Positions 33,280 through 40,886 of a DNA stretch of 64,000 bases are shown here, piece by piece; within the stretch, counting starts at the first letter, position 1; each line of letters opens with the position of its first letter. The notes beneath the pieces are model-generated. The model saw only the letters and a program-made list of their open reading frames with translations. It did not search any database and had not been told where the DNA came from. Position numbers and translations under genes: made by a program. This stretch comes from DASUHT01 sp038230835. Lineage in GTDB: Bacteria > Actinomycetota > Thermoleophilia > Gaiellales > JAICJC01. The stretch lies in the NCBI GenBank assembly GCA_038230835.1, contig JBBRMM010000013.1:1-64000 (forward strand). Reading direction: 5' to 3'.

Positions 33280-33314
33280 TGGATACAGTACGCATTCGAC
33301 CGGCACGCGGTCAA
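33280..33314 (-). promoter_or_regulatory. GntR gene promoter with operator, site 3
   Basis: Minus-strand TTGACC (33314-33309), 18-bp spacer, TACTGT (33290-33285). Operator TGGATACAGTACGC (33280-33293) covers the -10, so the regulator should autoregulate. 13 bases separate the -10 from ATG 33271. Confidence 0.8.
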
Positions 33315-33329
33315 GCGCGCCGATCTGCG

Positions 33330-34520
33330 CTAGCGCTGTGTGCTGACGCTCAGCATGCGCTCGACGCCCCGCTTCTCCAGGCCGCGGGCGACGATCACCC
33401 GCTGGATCTCGGACGTGCCCTCCCAGATCCTGTCGACTCGCAGCTCACGCAGGTACCGCTCGGCGGCGGTCGTGCGCATGTAGCCGCGCCCGCCGAACAC
33501 CTGCACGGCGCGGTCGGCGCAGCGCCACGCCGCCTCCGACGCGAACAGCTTGGCCATCGCCGCCCGACCGTGCACCAGCTTGGCGTCCGCACCCTCGTCC
33601 ACCATCTGGGCGACCTGATAGGTGAGGAGCCGGGCCGCCGCGCAGTCGGCCGCCGAGTCGGCCAGAGGGAAGCTGACGCCCTGGTGGTCGAAGATCCGCG
33701 ACCCGAACTGCTCGCGCTGCAGCGACCACGCCACCGCCTCGTCGAGCAACCGGCGCATGGCGCCGACGCAGCGCGCCGCGATGTGGATGCGCTCCTCGAC
33801 GAACCACTCGTTCTGCAGCTCGCCGCCGCGGCCGATCATCTCCGGCCCGCCCAGCACGGCGTCCTCGGCGACCTCGCAGTCGTAGCGGACGGTGGGGTGG
33901 CCGTGGGGGTAGTTGTGGGTGAAGGGCGGATCGTCTACCAGCTCGATCCCGGGCCGGTCGCGATCGACCAGGAAGAGCGTCGGCAGCCGCCGCTCGCCAT
34001 CCACCAGGTTCACCATCACGATGTCGTAGTCGCACACGTCACCCGAGGTCACGAACCACTTCTCCCCGCGGATCCGCCAGCCCGCGGGTGTGCGCTCGGC
34101 GGTGGCGGCGATGCCGCCGGCGTCCGATCCGGCCGAGGCCTCGGTGACGGCGTACGAATCGGCCCGCTCGCCGCGCAGGGTGGGCTTCAGGTAGCGCTCG
34201 ACCTGATCCGGCGTACCGCGTGAGAGCACGTTGTAGGCGCCGCCCATCACCCACCACACACCGTTGGTGTTGCGGCCCAGCTCCTCGTGCACCAGCACCT
34301 GCTCGAGAGCCGTCCAGCCCTGGCCGCCGTGCTCGACGGCGTGGTTACCGGCCACCAGCCCCAGCTCGCGGCCGACGCTGCGGACGCGCTCGACCGCTGC
34401 CTCGGGGAGCCGGCCGCCGGCCCGCTCGGCGTCGACCTCGAGCGGGATCAACACCTCGTCCACGAAGCGGGCCGCGCGCTCGCGCAACTCCGCCTGGCCC
34501 GTTGTTAGCTCGAAATCCAT
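33330..34520 (-). CDS. Acyl-CoA dehydrogenase
   Basis: 396 residues, normal length. FAD/substrate motifs YAVTEASAGSDAGG and WRIRGEKWFVTSGD; RYLRELRVDRIWEGTSEIQR at the C-terminus carries the catalytic Glu in the position used by short/branched-chain enzymes. It oxidises an acyl-CoA and passes electrons to ETF. It lies 34 bp downstream of glpK on the same strand. ATG 34520 is chosen since residues upstream are Arg/Gly-rich and unlike the family. Confidence 0.93.
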   Translation of the reverse strand: MDFELTTGQAELRERAARFVDEVLIPLEVDAERAGGRLPEAAVERVRSVGRELGLVAGNHAVEHGGQGWTALEQVLVHEELGRNTNGVWWVMGGAYNVLSRGTPDQVERYLKPTLRGERADSYAVTEASAGSDAGGIAATAERTPAGWRIRGEKWFVTSGDVCDYDIVMVNLVDGERRLPTLFLVDRDRPGIELVDDPPFTHNYPHGHPTVRYDCEVAEDAVLGGPEMIGRGGELQNEWFVEERIHIAARCVGAMRRLLDEAVAWSLQREQFGSRIFDHQGVSFPLADSAADCAAARLLTYQVAQMVDEGADAKLVHGRAAMAKLFASEAAWRCADRAVQVFGGRGYMRTTAAERYLRELRVDRIWEGTSEIQRVIVARGLEKRGVERMLSVSTQR

Positions 34521-34554
34521 GCCAGAGCTTCCCACACCGCCGCGCCGGCGTGCG

Positions 34555-35970
34555 TCACCCGCGGGCACCGGCGAGGGCGGCATTCCAGCCCGCCCTCAGC
34601 TCCGCCGCCCGGTCGCGGGAGATCCCCGGCTCGAACCTCCGTCCGCAGCGCCAGGCGCGCGCCAACGCGTCGGTGTCCGGCCACAACCCCACGCCCAGGC
34701 CGGCCAGGGCGGCCGCCCCGATGGCCGTCATCTCGCGCTCGGCGGACGCCTCCACGGGGACGCCCAGGAGGTCGGCTTGGGTCTGCAGCAGAAACCCGTT
34801 GGCGGCCGCTCCACCGTCGGCGCGCAGCACGCTGGGCGCCACCCGGCAGGCCTCGATCACGTCGGTGACCCGGTGTGCGATCCCCTCCAGCGAGGCCCGC
34901 ACCAGGTGCGCGCGACCGGCGCCCGCGGTGATGCCCGTGATCAGGCCGCGCGCGTCCGCATCCCAGAACGGCGAGCCCAGTCCGGCGAATGCCGGCACCA
35001 CGTGCACTCCCAGCGACGACTCGACCGAGCGCGCCAGCGACTCGGTCTCGGACGCCTCGGCGATGATGCCCAGGCCGTCGCGCAGCCACTGCACGACCGA
35101 CCCGGCCGCGAGCACCGCACCCTCGAGCGCGAACACCCCGGTCTGGGCGGCCGCGGTCTTGAGCAGACCATCGGGAGCCGGCGACTGATCGCCGCCCTGG
35201 TTCACGAGCACGAAGCAGCCGGTGCCGTAGGTCACCTTGGCGTCGCCCACCGCCAGACAGGCCTGGCCGAACAACGCCGCCTGCTGGTCGCCTGCGATGC
35301 CCGCGATCGGCAGCGGTGCACCGAGCAGCTCGCCCTCGGCGAGCACTCCGCACGACGGTCGGACATCCGGCAGGAGGCCGCGATCGACCCCGAACAACTC
35401 GAGCAGCTCGTCGTCCCACTCGTCGCGGTCGAGCCGGTAGAGCATGGTGCGCGAGGCGTTGGTGCGGTCGGTGACGTGCACCTGCCCCCGGGTCAGCTTC
35501 CACACCAGCCACGAGTCGACGGTGCCGAAGGCCAGATCACCGCGGTCGCCCGCCCGATCGAGCAGCCAGCGCAGCTTGGTGGCCGAGAAGTACGGATCGC
35601 AGACCAGCCCGGTGCGCTCGCGGATCAGCTCGGCCGGAAGCCTGCGGCAGGCGTCGGCCGTGCGCCGGTCCTGCCACACGATCGCCGGATGCACGGGATC
35701 GCCGGTGCGGCGATCCCACAGCAGCGTCGTCTCGCGCTGGTTGGTGATCCCGATCGCACGCAGGTCGGTCGCGGCGATGCCCGCGGCGGCTACCGCCTGC
35801 CCAGCAGCCTCGACGACACCCACCCAGATCGCCTCGGGATCGTGCTCGACCCAGCCTGGACGCGGATAGCTCTGCGCCAGCTCGCGGTACCCGCGGCCGC
35901 GTACGACCAGCTCCCCGTCGACGACCAGGCAGGTGGTGCCGGTCGTGCCCTGGTCGATGGCCAGGATCAC
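34555..35970 (-). CDS. glpK: Glycerol kinase-like FGGY carbohydrate kinase
   Basis: 471 residues, slightly shorter than GlpK (about 500). ATPase fold with LAIDQGTTGTTCLV (phosphate 1), GWVEHDPEAIW, TNQRETTLLWDR (glycerol-binding Arg-Glu), GIAGDQQAALFGQ, and YGTGCFVLVNQG. Motifs favour glycerol, although FGGY specificity can drift. GTG 35970 overlaps the MFS stop (GTGA), so transporter and kinase are coupled, consistent with uptake and phosphorylation of a polyol by a non-GlpF route. Confidence 0.88.
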   Translation of the reverse strand: MILAIDQGTTGTTCLVVDGELVVRGRGYRELAQSYPRPGWVEHDPEAIWVGVVEAAGQAVAAAGIAATDLRAIGITNQRETTLLWDRRTGDPVHPAIVWQDRRTADACRRLPAELIRERTGLVCDPYFSATKLRWLLDRAGDRGDLAFGTVDSWLVWKLTRGQVHVTDRTNASRTMLYRLDRDEWDDELLELFGVDRGLLPDVRPSCGVLAEGELLGAPLPIAGIAGDQQAALFGQACLAVGDAKVTYGTGCFVLVNQGGDQSPAPDGLLKTAAAQTGVFALEGAVLAAGSVVQWLRDGLGIIAEASETESLARSVESSLGVHVVPAFAGLGSPFWDADARGLITGITAGAGRAHLVRASLEGIAHRVTDVIEACRVAPSVLRADGGAAANGFLLQTQADLLGVPVEASAEREMTAIGAAALAGLGVGLWPDTDALARAWRCGRRFEPGISRDRAAELRAGWNAALAGARG

Positions 35971-37148
35971 GGCACGGCCGCCGCGGGCTCCGGCTCAGAA
36001 TGGGCGCCGTCGGAGCGCGGCCGCACCAACCACAACCCGGTGGTCAGCGAGATCGCCGCCAGCCCGACATAGGCGATGCGATCGCCGGCCCAGCCCGCCA
36101 CCCAGCCTGCGGCGGGGCCGCCGACGAAGTTGGCGGCGCCCCACGCGATGCCGAACAGCCCGTTCACGGTGGCCGTTCCGATCCCCCGCCGACGGGCGCC
36201 GAGCGCAGCCAGCGGTAGCCCGATCGTGTACGGCCAGGCTGCGAGCGCCGCCCGGCTGAGGATCATCGTCGCCACCGGCACGACGGCCAACGTGAGCACC
36301 ACCGGCACCAGCACACCCGCCTGCAGGATCGACGCCACTCCGGCGGCTCGCAGCGACATCGCCCGCCCGCCGATCCGCGCGACCAGCGCGCTGACCACGA
36401 TGAAGATGCCGGCGGAGGCCGAGAACACGCCGCCGTTGGCGGCCGTCGAGAGGCCGCGCGCAGTCAGCTCGAGGGAGCCGAGCAGGTTGACCACCCCGTC
36501 GGCAAACCCTCCCAGCAGCATGATCGCGATGCCGCCGGCGATCAGCCGCTCTCCTCTGGCCGCCCGCAGCACCTCGCGCAGCGGAGTGTGCTCGTGGTGA
36601 CGCCGTCCCCCGGGGTGGGAGACCGCCATCGCCACCGTCACCACCGCTGCAGCCGCCGCGACGCCGATCAACGCCGCCCGCACGGACACCTGCTGGGCGA
36701 GCGTCCCGACCAGCACCGGGCCGACGAACCCCCCGAGCCCCGCCGTCGCGACCACCGCGCCGATGGCCGAGGTGCGCCGCTGCTCGCTGGCCGAGTCGGA
36801 CAGCCACGAGATGCCCGCCGCCCAGATGGCGGCCGACCCGAAGCCGAACACGAGCCGCGCCAGCAGCAGCGCGTCGAAGCTGCCGGCGAGCGCCTGCAGC
36901 AGGTTGCCGGCGGCCACGAGCAACCCCGCGACGATCGTCACCCGGCGAGCACCGAGCCGGTCGGCCAGCACCCCGGCCGGTATCGAGGCCACCACGATGG
37001 CAAGGCTGGCGGCCGATAGAAGCGCCCCGCCCTGCAGCTTGGAGAGCCCGAAGCGCTCGGTGTACACCGGCACGAGCGGCACAAGGCAGAGCAGGGCGAC
37101 TTCGTCGACGAAGATCAGCAGGTAGATGAGCGCGATCGGCCGCCGCAT
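35967..37148 (-). CDS. MFS transporter (about 12 TM)
   Basis: 393 residues. MFS motif A is visible after helix 2 (GVLADRLGARRVT), and a second ADRLG-like loop is absent in the C half. Substrate unknown; the coupled glycerol kinase suggests a polyol or a glycerol ester product. TAGGCT lies 9 bases before ATG 37148, so it is close to leaderless. It shares a 33-bp divergent gap with the decarboxylase operon. Confidence 0.88.
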   Translation of the reverse strand: MRRPIALIYLLIFVDEVALLCLVPLVPVYTERFGLSKLQGGALLSAASLAIVVASIPAGVLADRLGARRVTIVAGLLVAAGNLLQALAGSFDALLLARLVFGFGSAAIWAAGISWLSDSASEQRRTSAIGAVVATAGLGGFVGPVLVGTLAQQVSVRAALIGVAAAAAVVTVAMAVSHPGGRRHHEHTPLREVLRAARGERLIAGGIAIMLLGGFADGVVNLLGSLELTARGLSTAANGGVFSASAGIFIVVSALVARIGGRAMSLRAAGVASILQAGVLVPVVLTLAVVPVATMILSRAALAAWPYTIGLPLAALGARRRGIGTATVNGLFGIAWGAANFVGGPAAGWVAGWAGDRIAYVGLAAISLTTGLWLVRPRSDGAHSEPEPAAAVP

Positions 37149-37157
37149 GCGACGGCA

Positions 37158-37173
37158 AGCCTATCGGTAGACT
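37158..37173. promoter_or_regulatory. Back-to-back -10 boxes between MFS and decarboxylase operons
   Basis: TAGGCT on the minus strand (37163-37158), 9 bases before ATG 37148, and TAGACT on the plus strand (37168-37173), 8 bases before GTG 37182. Both lie in a 33-bp gap. Confidence 0.55.
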
Positions 37174-37181
37174 CTGCGGCC

Positions 37182-38546
37182 GTGGCGAGCCCGCTCACCC
37201 GAATCGACGACTGCCTGAGCGAGCGTGACGGCCGGCTGTGGATGGACGAGGTCGATCTGTGCGAACTGGCCAGGCGGTTCGGAACCCCCCTGTACGTGGT
37301 TTCCGAGCGGCGACTGCGAGACAACCTGGGTCGCATCCGGGGCGCGTTCGCCACCGCCTGGACGGTCGGCGACGTGCGGGTGCTGCCGTCGCTCAAGGCC
37401 AACCTGAGCCTCGCGCTGCGCAGGCTGCTGACCGTCGAGGGGGCGGGCTGCGACACCTTCGGCCCGGGCGAGCTGCACGCAGCGCTGGCGGCCGGCGTAC
37501 CCCCGGCTCTGATCTCGGTCAACGGCTCGTCCAAGGACGCCGCGCTGATCGAGAGGGCGGTGACGGCCGGAGCCCGGGTCACGCTGGACAGCGAACGCGA
37601 GCTCGATCTGGTGATCGAGGCGGCGGCGGCCGCGGGCGTCCGGGCGCCGGTTCGGCTGAGGCTGCGGCCCGACTACGACGGGCTCGTGCAGCCCAGCGAC
37701 TTCTTCCCGGGCCTCGACGTGCGCACCGCCGCCCACCATTACAAGCCGGGGATCCCGACCGAACAGGCGCTGGTGGTCGGGCGCCGTGCGCTGGACGCAC
37801 CCGAGATCGAGCTGACCGGGCTGATGGCGCACCTCGGCCGGCACAGCGCCGACCCGGCGGTGTGGCAGCAGATGGCCTCGAGCTTCGCCGGAGTGGTGGC
37901 GCGCTGCTGCACGGAGTGGGCGTGGCGGCCGCGGGAGCTGGACGTGGGCGGCGGGTTCCCCGCGCCGCGCGACCCGACCGCTCCCTCCGGCCGGCCGGCG
38001 GAGCCGATCGCCCGGTATGCCGAGGCGGTCGCCGCCACGCTGGCGGGCCGGCTGGCCGAGCTGGGCCTCGACCCGGCCGGGATCGTGCTGGAGGTGGAGC
38101 CGGGCCGCAGCCTGTACGCGGATGCCGGAGTGCACCTGACGACCGTGCGCGGCCTGAAGCACCAACGGGCCCCACTGGCGCGCAGCTGGGTGGAATGCGA
38201 CACCACCGAGATGTTCATGGCCGACCTGCTGATCGAGCACGCAGTCTTCGCCGTGCGGGTGGCGTCGCGCGCGGGTGCGTCCGATGAGCAGATTGCCGAC
38301 GTGGTGGGGATCTCCTGCGGCTTCGACGTGCTGGCCTCGCAGGTGCCGCTACCGCCGCTCGAACCCGGCGACGTGATCGCCTTTCTCGACACGGGCGCCT
38401 ATCAGGACGCCTGTGCCAACAACTTCAACGGGCTTCCGCGGCCCGGCACCGTGCTCGTCAGCGGTGACCGAGCCGAGTGGATCAAGCGCCCGGAGACCGT
38501 CGAGGCCGTATTCGCGCGCGACATCGTGCCCGCGCATCTGCAATGA
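37182..38546 (+). CDS. PLP-dependent ornithine/DAP/arginine decarboxylase-family (fold III) enzyme
   Basis: 454 residues. The PLP Lys72 is in LPSLKANLSLAL. The barrel then shows GAGCDTFGPGELHAAL, GLMAHLGRHS (the usual HIGSQ region), DVGGGFPAP (phosphate loop) and EVEPGRSLYADAG. The second domain has GISCGFDVLASQVPLP with the active-site Cys, and DTGAY. HLGRHS and the lack of a clear LysA signature make the substrate uncertain; a non-canonical amino acid is likely. GTG lies 8 bases after TAGACT. First gene of a four-gene operon, coupled to the VOC gene by ATGA. Confidence 0.88.
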   Translation: MASPLTRIDDCLSERDGRLWMDEVDLCELARRFGTPLYVVSERRLRDNLGRIRGAFATAWTVGDVRVLPSLKANLSLALRRLLTVEGAGCDTFGPGELHAALAAGVPPALISVNGSSKDAALIERAVTAGARVTLDSERELDLVIEAAAAAGVRAPVRLRLRPDYDGLVQPSDFFPGLDVRTAAHHYKPGIPTEQALVVGRRALDAPEIELTGLMAHLGRHSADPAVWQQMASSFAGVVARCCTEWAWRPRELDVGGGFPAPRDPTAPSGRPAEPIARYAEAVAATLAGRLAELGLDPAGIVLEVEPGRSLYADAGVHLTTVRGLKHQRAPLARSWVECDTTEMFMADLLIEHAVFAVRVASRAGASDEQIADVVGISCGFDVLASQVPLPPLEPGDVIAFLDTGAYQDACANNFNGLPRPGTVLVSGDRAEWIKRPETVEAVFARDIVPAHLQ

Positions 38547-38983
38547 AGGTGCGCGGCATCGACCATGTGGGCGTGGTGGTGGCCGACCTCGAGCGCTCGC
38601 TGCGTTTCTACCGCGATCTCCTCGGGATCCCGGTACTGCAGGTCGTGGACGACGACTCCGACCAACTGCGCGAGATCACGGGCTGGCCTGACCGTCGAGT
38701 CCTGATCGCCGACCTCGACCTCGGCGACGGCCGCCTGCTGGAGTTGATCGAGCGGCCGCAGGCCGAGCGGCGGCCCGGTGGTGACACCGGCATGCACGTG
38801 GCGATCGTCGTCGACGACATCGAGGCGGTGTGGGCGCGGCTGACCGAGGCGGGCGTGCCGGCGCGTTCGCGCCCGGTCACGCTGCACGACGCCGGGCCGC
38901 GGTGGAACGGGGTCGCGGTGGCCTACGTCAGCGACCCGGACGGGGTGACGGTGGAACTGGTGCAGGCGGTCGGCCGCGGATGA
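38543..38983 (+). CDS. VOC-superfamily protein (glyoxalase/epimerase-like)
   Basis: 146 residues forming one pair of VOC modules. MKVRGIDHVGVVVADLERSLRFYRDLLG is the classic opening with the first metal His. GDTGMHVAIVVDDIEAVWARL gives the second His, and YVSDPDGVTVELVQ the terminal Glu. It resembles methylmalonyl-CoA epimerase or lactoylglutathione lyase, with no way to separate these by eye. Its setting with a decarboxylase and an aldose epimerase suggests an isomerase step. Confidence 0.88.
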   Translation: MKVRGIDHVGVVVADLERSLRFYRDLLGIPVLQVVDDDSDQLREITGWPDRRVLIADLDLGDGRLLELIERPQAERRPGGDTGMHVAIVVDDIEAVWARLTEAGVPARSRPVTLHDAGPRWNGVAVAYVSDPDGVTVELVQAVGRG

Positions 38984-39846
38984 GCGTCGATCGGGTGGCC
39001 ATCCGGGCCGGGTCGCTGGAAGCCACGTTCGTGCCGGCGCTGGGAATGATCGGGACCTCGCTGACCCATCGCGGGGAGCAGGCGCTGGGCCTTCGCGGCG
39101 GGCTCGAGGCGTACGCCGATCGCGGCTCGACGATGGGCGTTCCACTGCTGCATCCATGGGCAAACCGGCTGACGGCGGCCCTGCCCGACTCGCCGCTGCT
39201 TCATCGTGACGCCAACGGCCTGCCGATCCACGGCGTCCTGCCGACGGCAATGCCGTTCGTCGTGCGCGAGCATCGGGCGACCGCCGTCGTGGCCGAGTTC
39301 GACACCGCACGTTCGCCGGCGCTGCTCGAGGTTTTCCCCCACCCGCACCGGCTGCTGGTCGAGGCGAGCATCGCCCCCGCGGCCGTGAGCATCCGCACCA
39401 CGATGACCGCGCTCGACGCGCCGGTACCGGTCGCGTTCGGCTACCACCCCTACCTCAGCCCGCCGGCGGGCGAGCGATCCGCCTGGCTGATCGAGGCGCC
39501 GGTGGCCACGCGGCTCGTGCTCGATCGGCGGATGATCCCCACGGGCGACCGCGAGCCGGCCCGGATCGATCCCGGCCCGCTGGGCGACCGGGCCTTCGAC
39601 GACGGCTACGCCGGGGTGCCCGACGGCAGCCGATTCTCGGTCACCGATGGCCGGCACCGGCTGGAGGTGACGTTTGTTCGCGGTTACCGGTTCGCGCAGG
39701 TGTACGCCCCGGCAGGTGAGCCGGTGGTCGCCTTCGAGCCGATGACCGCTCCTACCGATGCACTCGTGTCCGGCGACGGACTGATCACGCTTGCTCCGGG
39801 CGAGCGGCACACGGCGGAGTTCGCGATCGGGGTGGGCGATGCGTGA
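38980..39846 (+). CDS. Aldose 1-epimerase (galactose mutarotase) family protein
   Basis: 288 residues of the beta-sandwich mutarotase family. HPWANRL carries a sugar-binding Asn/Arg, GYHPYLSPP the catalytic His and VVAFEPMTAP the catalytic Glu near residue 250. It interconverts anomers of a hexose or related sugar. ATGA overlap with the VOC gene; 8-bp overlap with the hydrolase. Confidence 0.9.
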   Translation: MSVDRVAIRAGSLEATFVPALGMIGTSLTHRGEQALGLRGGLEAYADRGSTMGVPLLHPWANRLTAALPDSPLLHRDANGLPIHGVLPTAMPFVVREHRATAVVAEFDTARSPALLEVFPHPHRLLVEASIAPAAVSIRTTMTALDAPVPVAFGYHPYLSPPAGERSAWLIEAPVATRLVLDRRMIPTGDREPARIDPGPLGDRAFDDGYAGVPDGSRFSVTDGRHRLEVTFVRGYRFAQVYAPAGEPVVAFEPMTAPTDALVSGDGLITLAPGERHTAEFAIGVGDA

Positions 39847-40672
39847 GCGTCCGTTCCGGGTCGAGATCGGCGGCGGGGCGCTGAGCGGGCACCGCGGTGG
39901 CGAGGGCCTGCCCGCGCTGCTGCTCCACGGCGGTCCGGCGGTACCGGACTACATGGACGGCTGCGCACGCGAGCTGGACGGCCTCTTTCCCCGCTGCGTC
40001 CGCTACACGCAGCGGGGCACTCCACCCTCGGGCGGAGCGAGGCCGTTCACGATCGAGTCGCACACGGGCGACGCCCTGGCGGTGCTCGACGCCTGCGGGC
40101 TCGAACAGGTGTGGGTCGTCGGACACTCGTGGGGGGCGCATCTGGCCCTGCACCTTCTGGTCAGGCAACCGGAGCGACTGCTGGGTGTGATCGGGATCGG
40201 CGCACTGGGGGCCGACGGGGCGGTCTTCGACGAGTTCGGCGCCAACCTGCGGCGTGGCCTGGCGCCCGACCGGGTCGCCCGGCTGGACGAGGTGGAAGAA
40301 CGACGGCGGGAAGGGCGGGCGACCGAAACCGACCTGCTCGAGCGCTTTGCGATCATCTGGCCGCAGTTCTTCGCCAAACCCGGCGGCTGGCCCGGGTTAC
40401 CCGACCGTGTGGGGGTAGCCTGCTCGGCGGGCACCAACGCGTCGATCGGCGAGCACTTCGAGCGGGGGACGCTGGTCCGGGGCCTGCCGACGGCGGACCG
40501 TCCTGTGCTCCTGGTGCACGGCGAGCTCGATCCGCTGCCGATCGCCTCCGCCACCGCCACGTCGGAGTTGATCCCCGGCGCGATCGTGGAGCCGATCCCC
40601 GGCTGCGGCCACTTCCCCTGGCTCGAGCAACCCGGCGCCGTGCGCGCCGCCGTGGAACGCTTCCTCCCGTAA
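39839..40672 (+). CDS. Alpha/beta-fold hydrolase, proline iminopeptidase-like
   Basis: 277 residues. Oxyanion loop LLLHGGPAVPD (HGGP is common in proline iminopeptidases), nucleophile Ser97 in GHSWGAH, Asp231 in HGELDPL and His258 in GCGHFPW. Cap region about 130-190. Cytosolic; a small amide or ester substrate is expected. Last gene of the four-gene operon, followed by a 214-bp gap with two repeat copies. Confidence 0.92.
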   Translation: MRERPFRVEIGGGALSGHRGGEGLPALLLHGGPAVPDYMDGCARELDGLFPRCVRYTQRGTPPSGGARPFTIESHTGDALAVLDACGLEQVWVVGHSWGAHLALHLLVRQPERLLGVIGIGALGADGAVFDEFGANLRRGLAPDRVARLDEVEERRREGRATETDLLERFAIIWPQFFAKPGGWPGLPDRVGVACSAGTNASIGEHFERGTLVRGLPTADRPVLLVHGELDPLPIASATATSELIPGAIVEPIPGCGHFPWLEQPGAVRAAVERFLP

Positions 40673-40707
40673 CGCAGCACCCACAGCTCCGTGCCCGAGC
40701 CCGTGAC

Positions 40708-40747
40708 GGGGTCAGACCCCGAACGGTCCGGGTCACACCGCTGTGAC
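40708..40747 (+). repeat. Interspersed repeat, short copy 3
   Basis: GGGGTCAGACCCC core at 40708-40720 followed by GAACGGTCCGGGTCACACCGCTGTGAC. It lacks the quadruplex tract of copies 1 and 2. A GTGCCCGAGCCCGTGAC stretch precedes it. Confidence 0.75.
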
Positions 40748-40824
40748 CGTTCCGCCGGAAACCCGCCGTCCCACGCCCTGCGCCCGTCACGCCGGGCGCA
40801 CGCCTCCGTCACGACGGCCGAGGC

Positions 40825-40866
40825 GGGGTCAGACCCCGTACGGACCGCGTTGCACTGCCGTGACAG
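40825..40866 (+). repeat. Interspersed repeat, short copy 4
   Basis: Core GGGGTCAGACCCC at 40825-40837, then GTACGGACC as in copies 1 and 2, ending GCACTGCCGTGACAG. It is 117 bp from copy 3 in the same orientation, so a local tandem duplication of the unit is likely. The rest of this gap shows no gene. Confidence 0.78.
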
Positions 40867-40886
40867 AGCCGTTGCGTGCGGCCGGG

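Noticed and set aside
33272..33295. ATG 33295 as the start of the GntR regulator
   Set aside because: It lies inside the operator and upstream of the expected transcription start; the ATG at 33271 fits the promoter.
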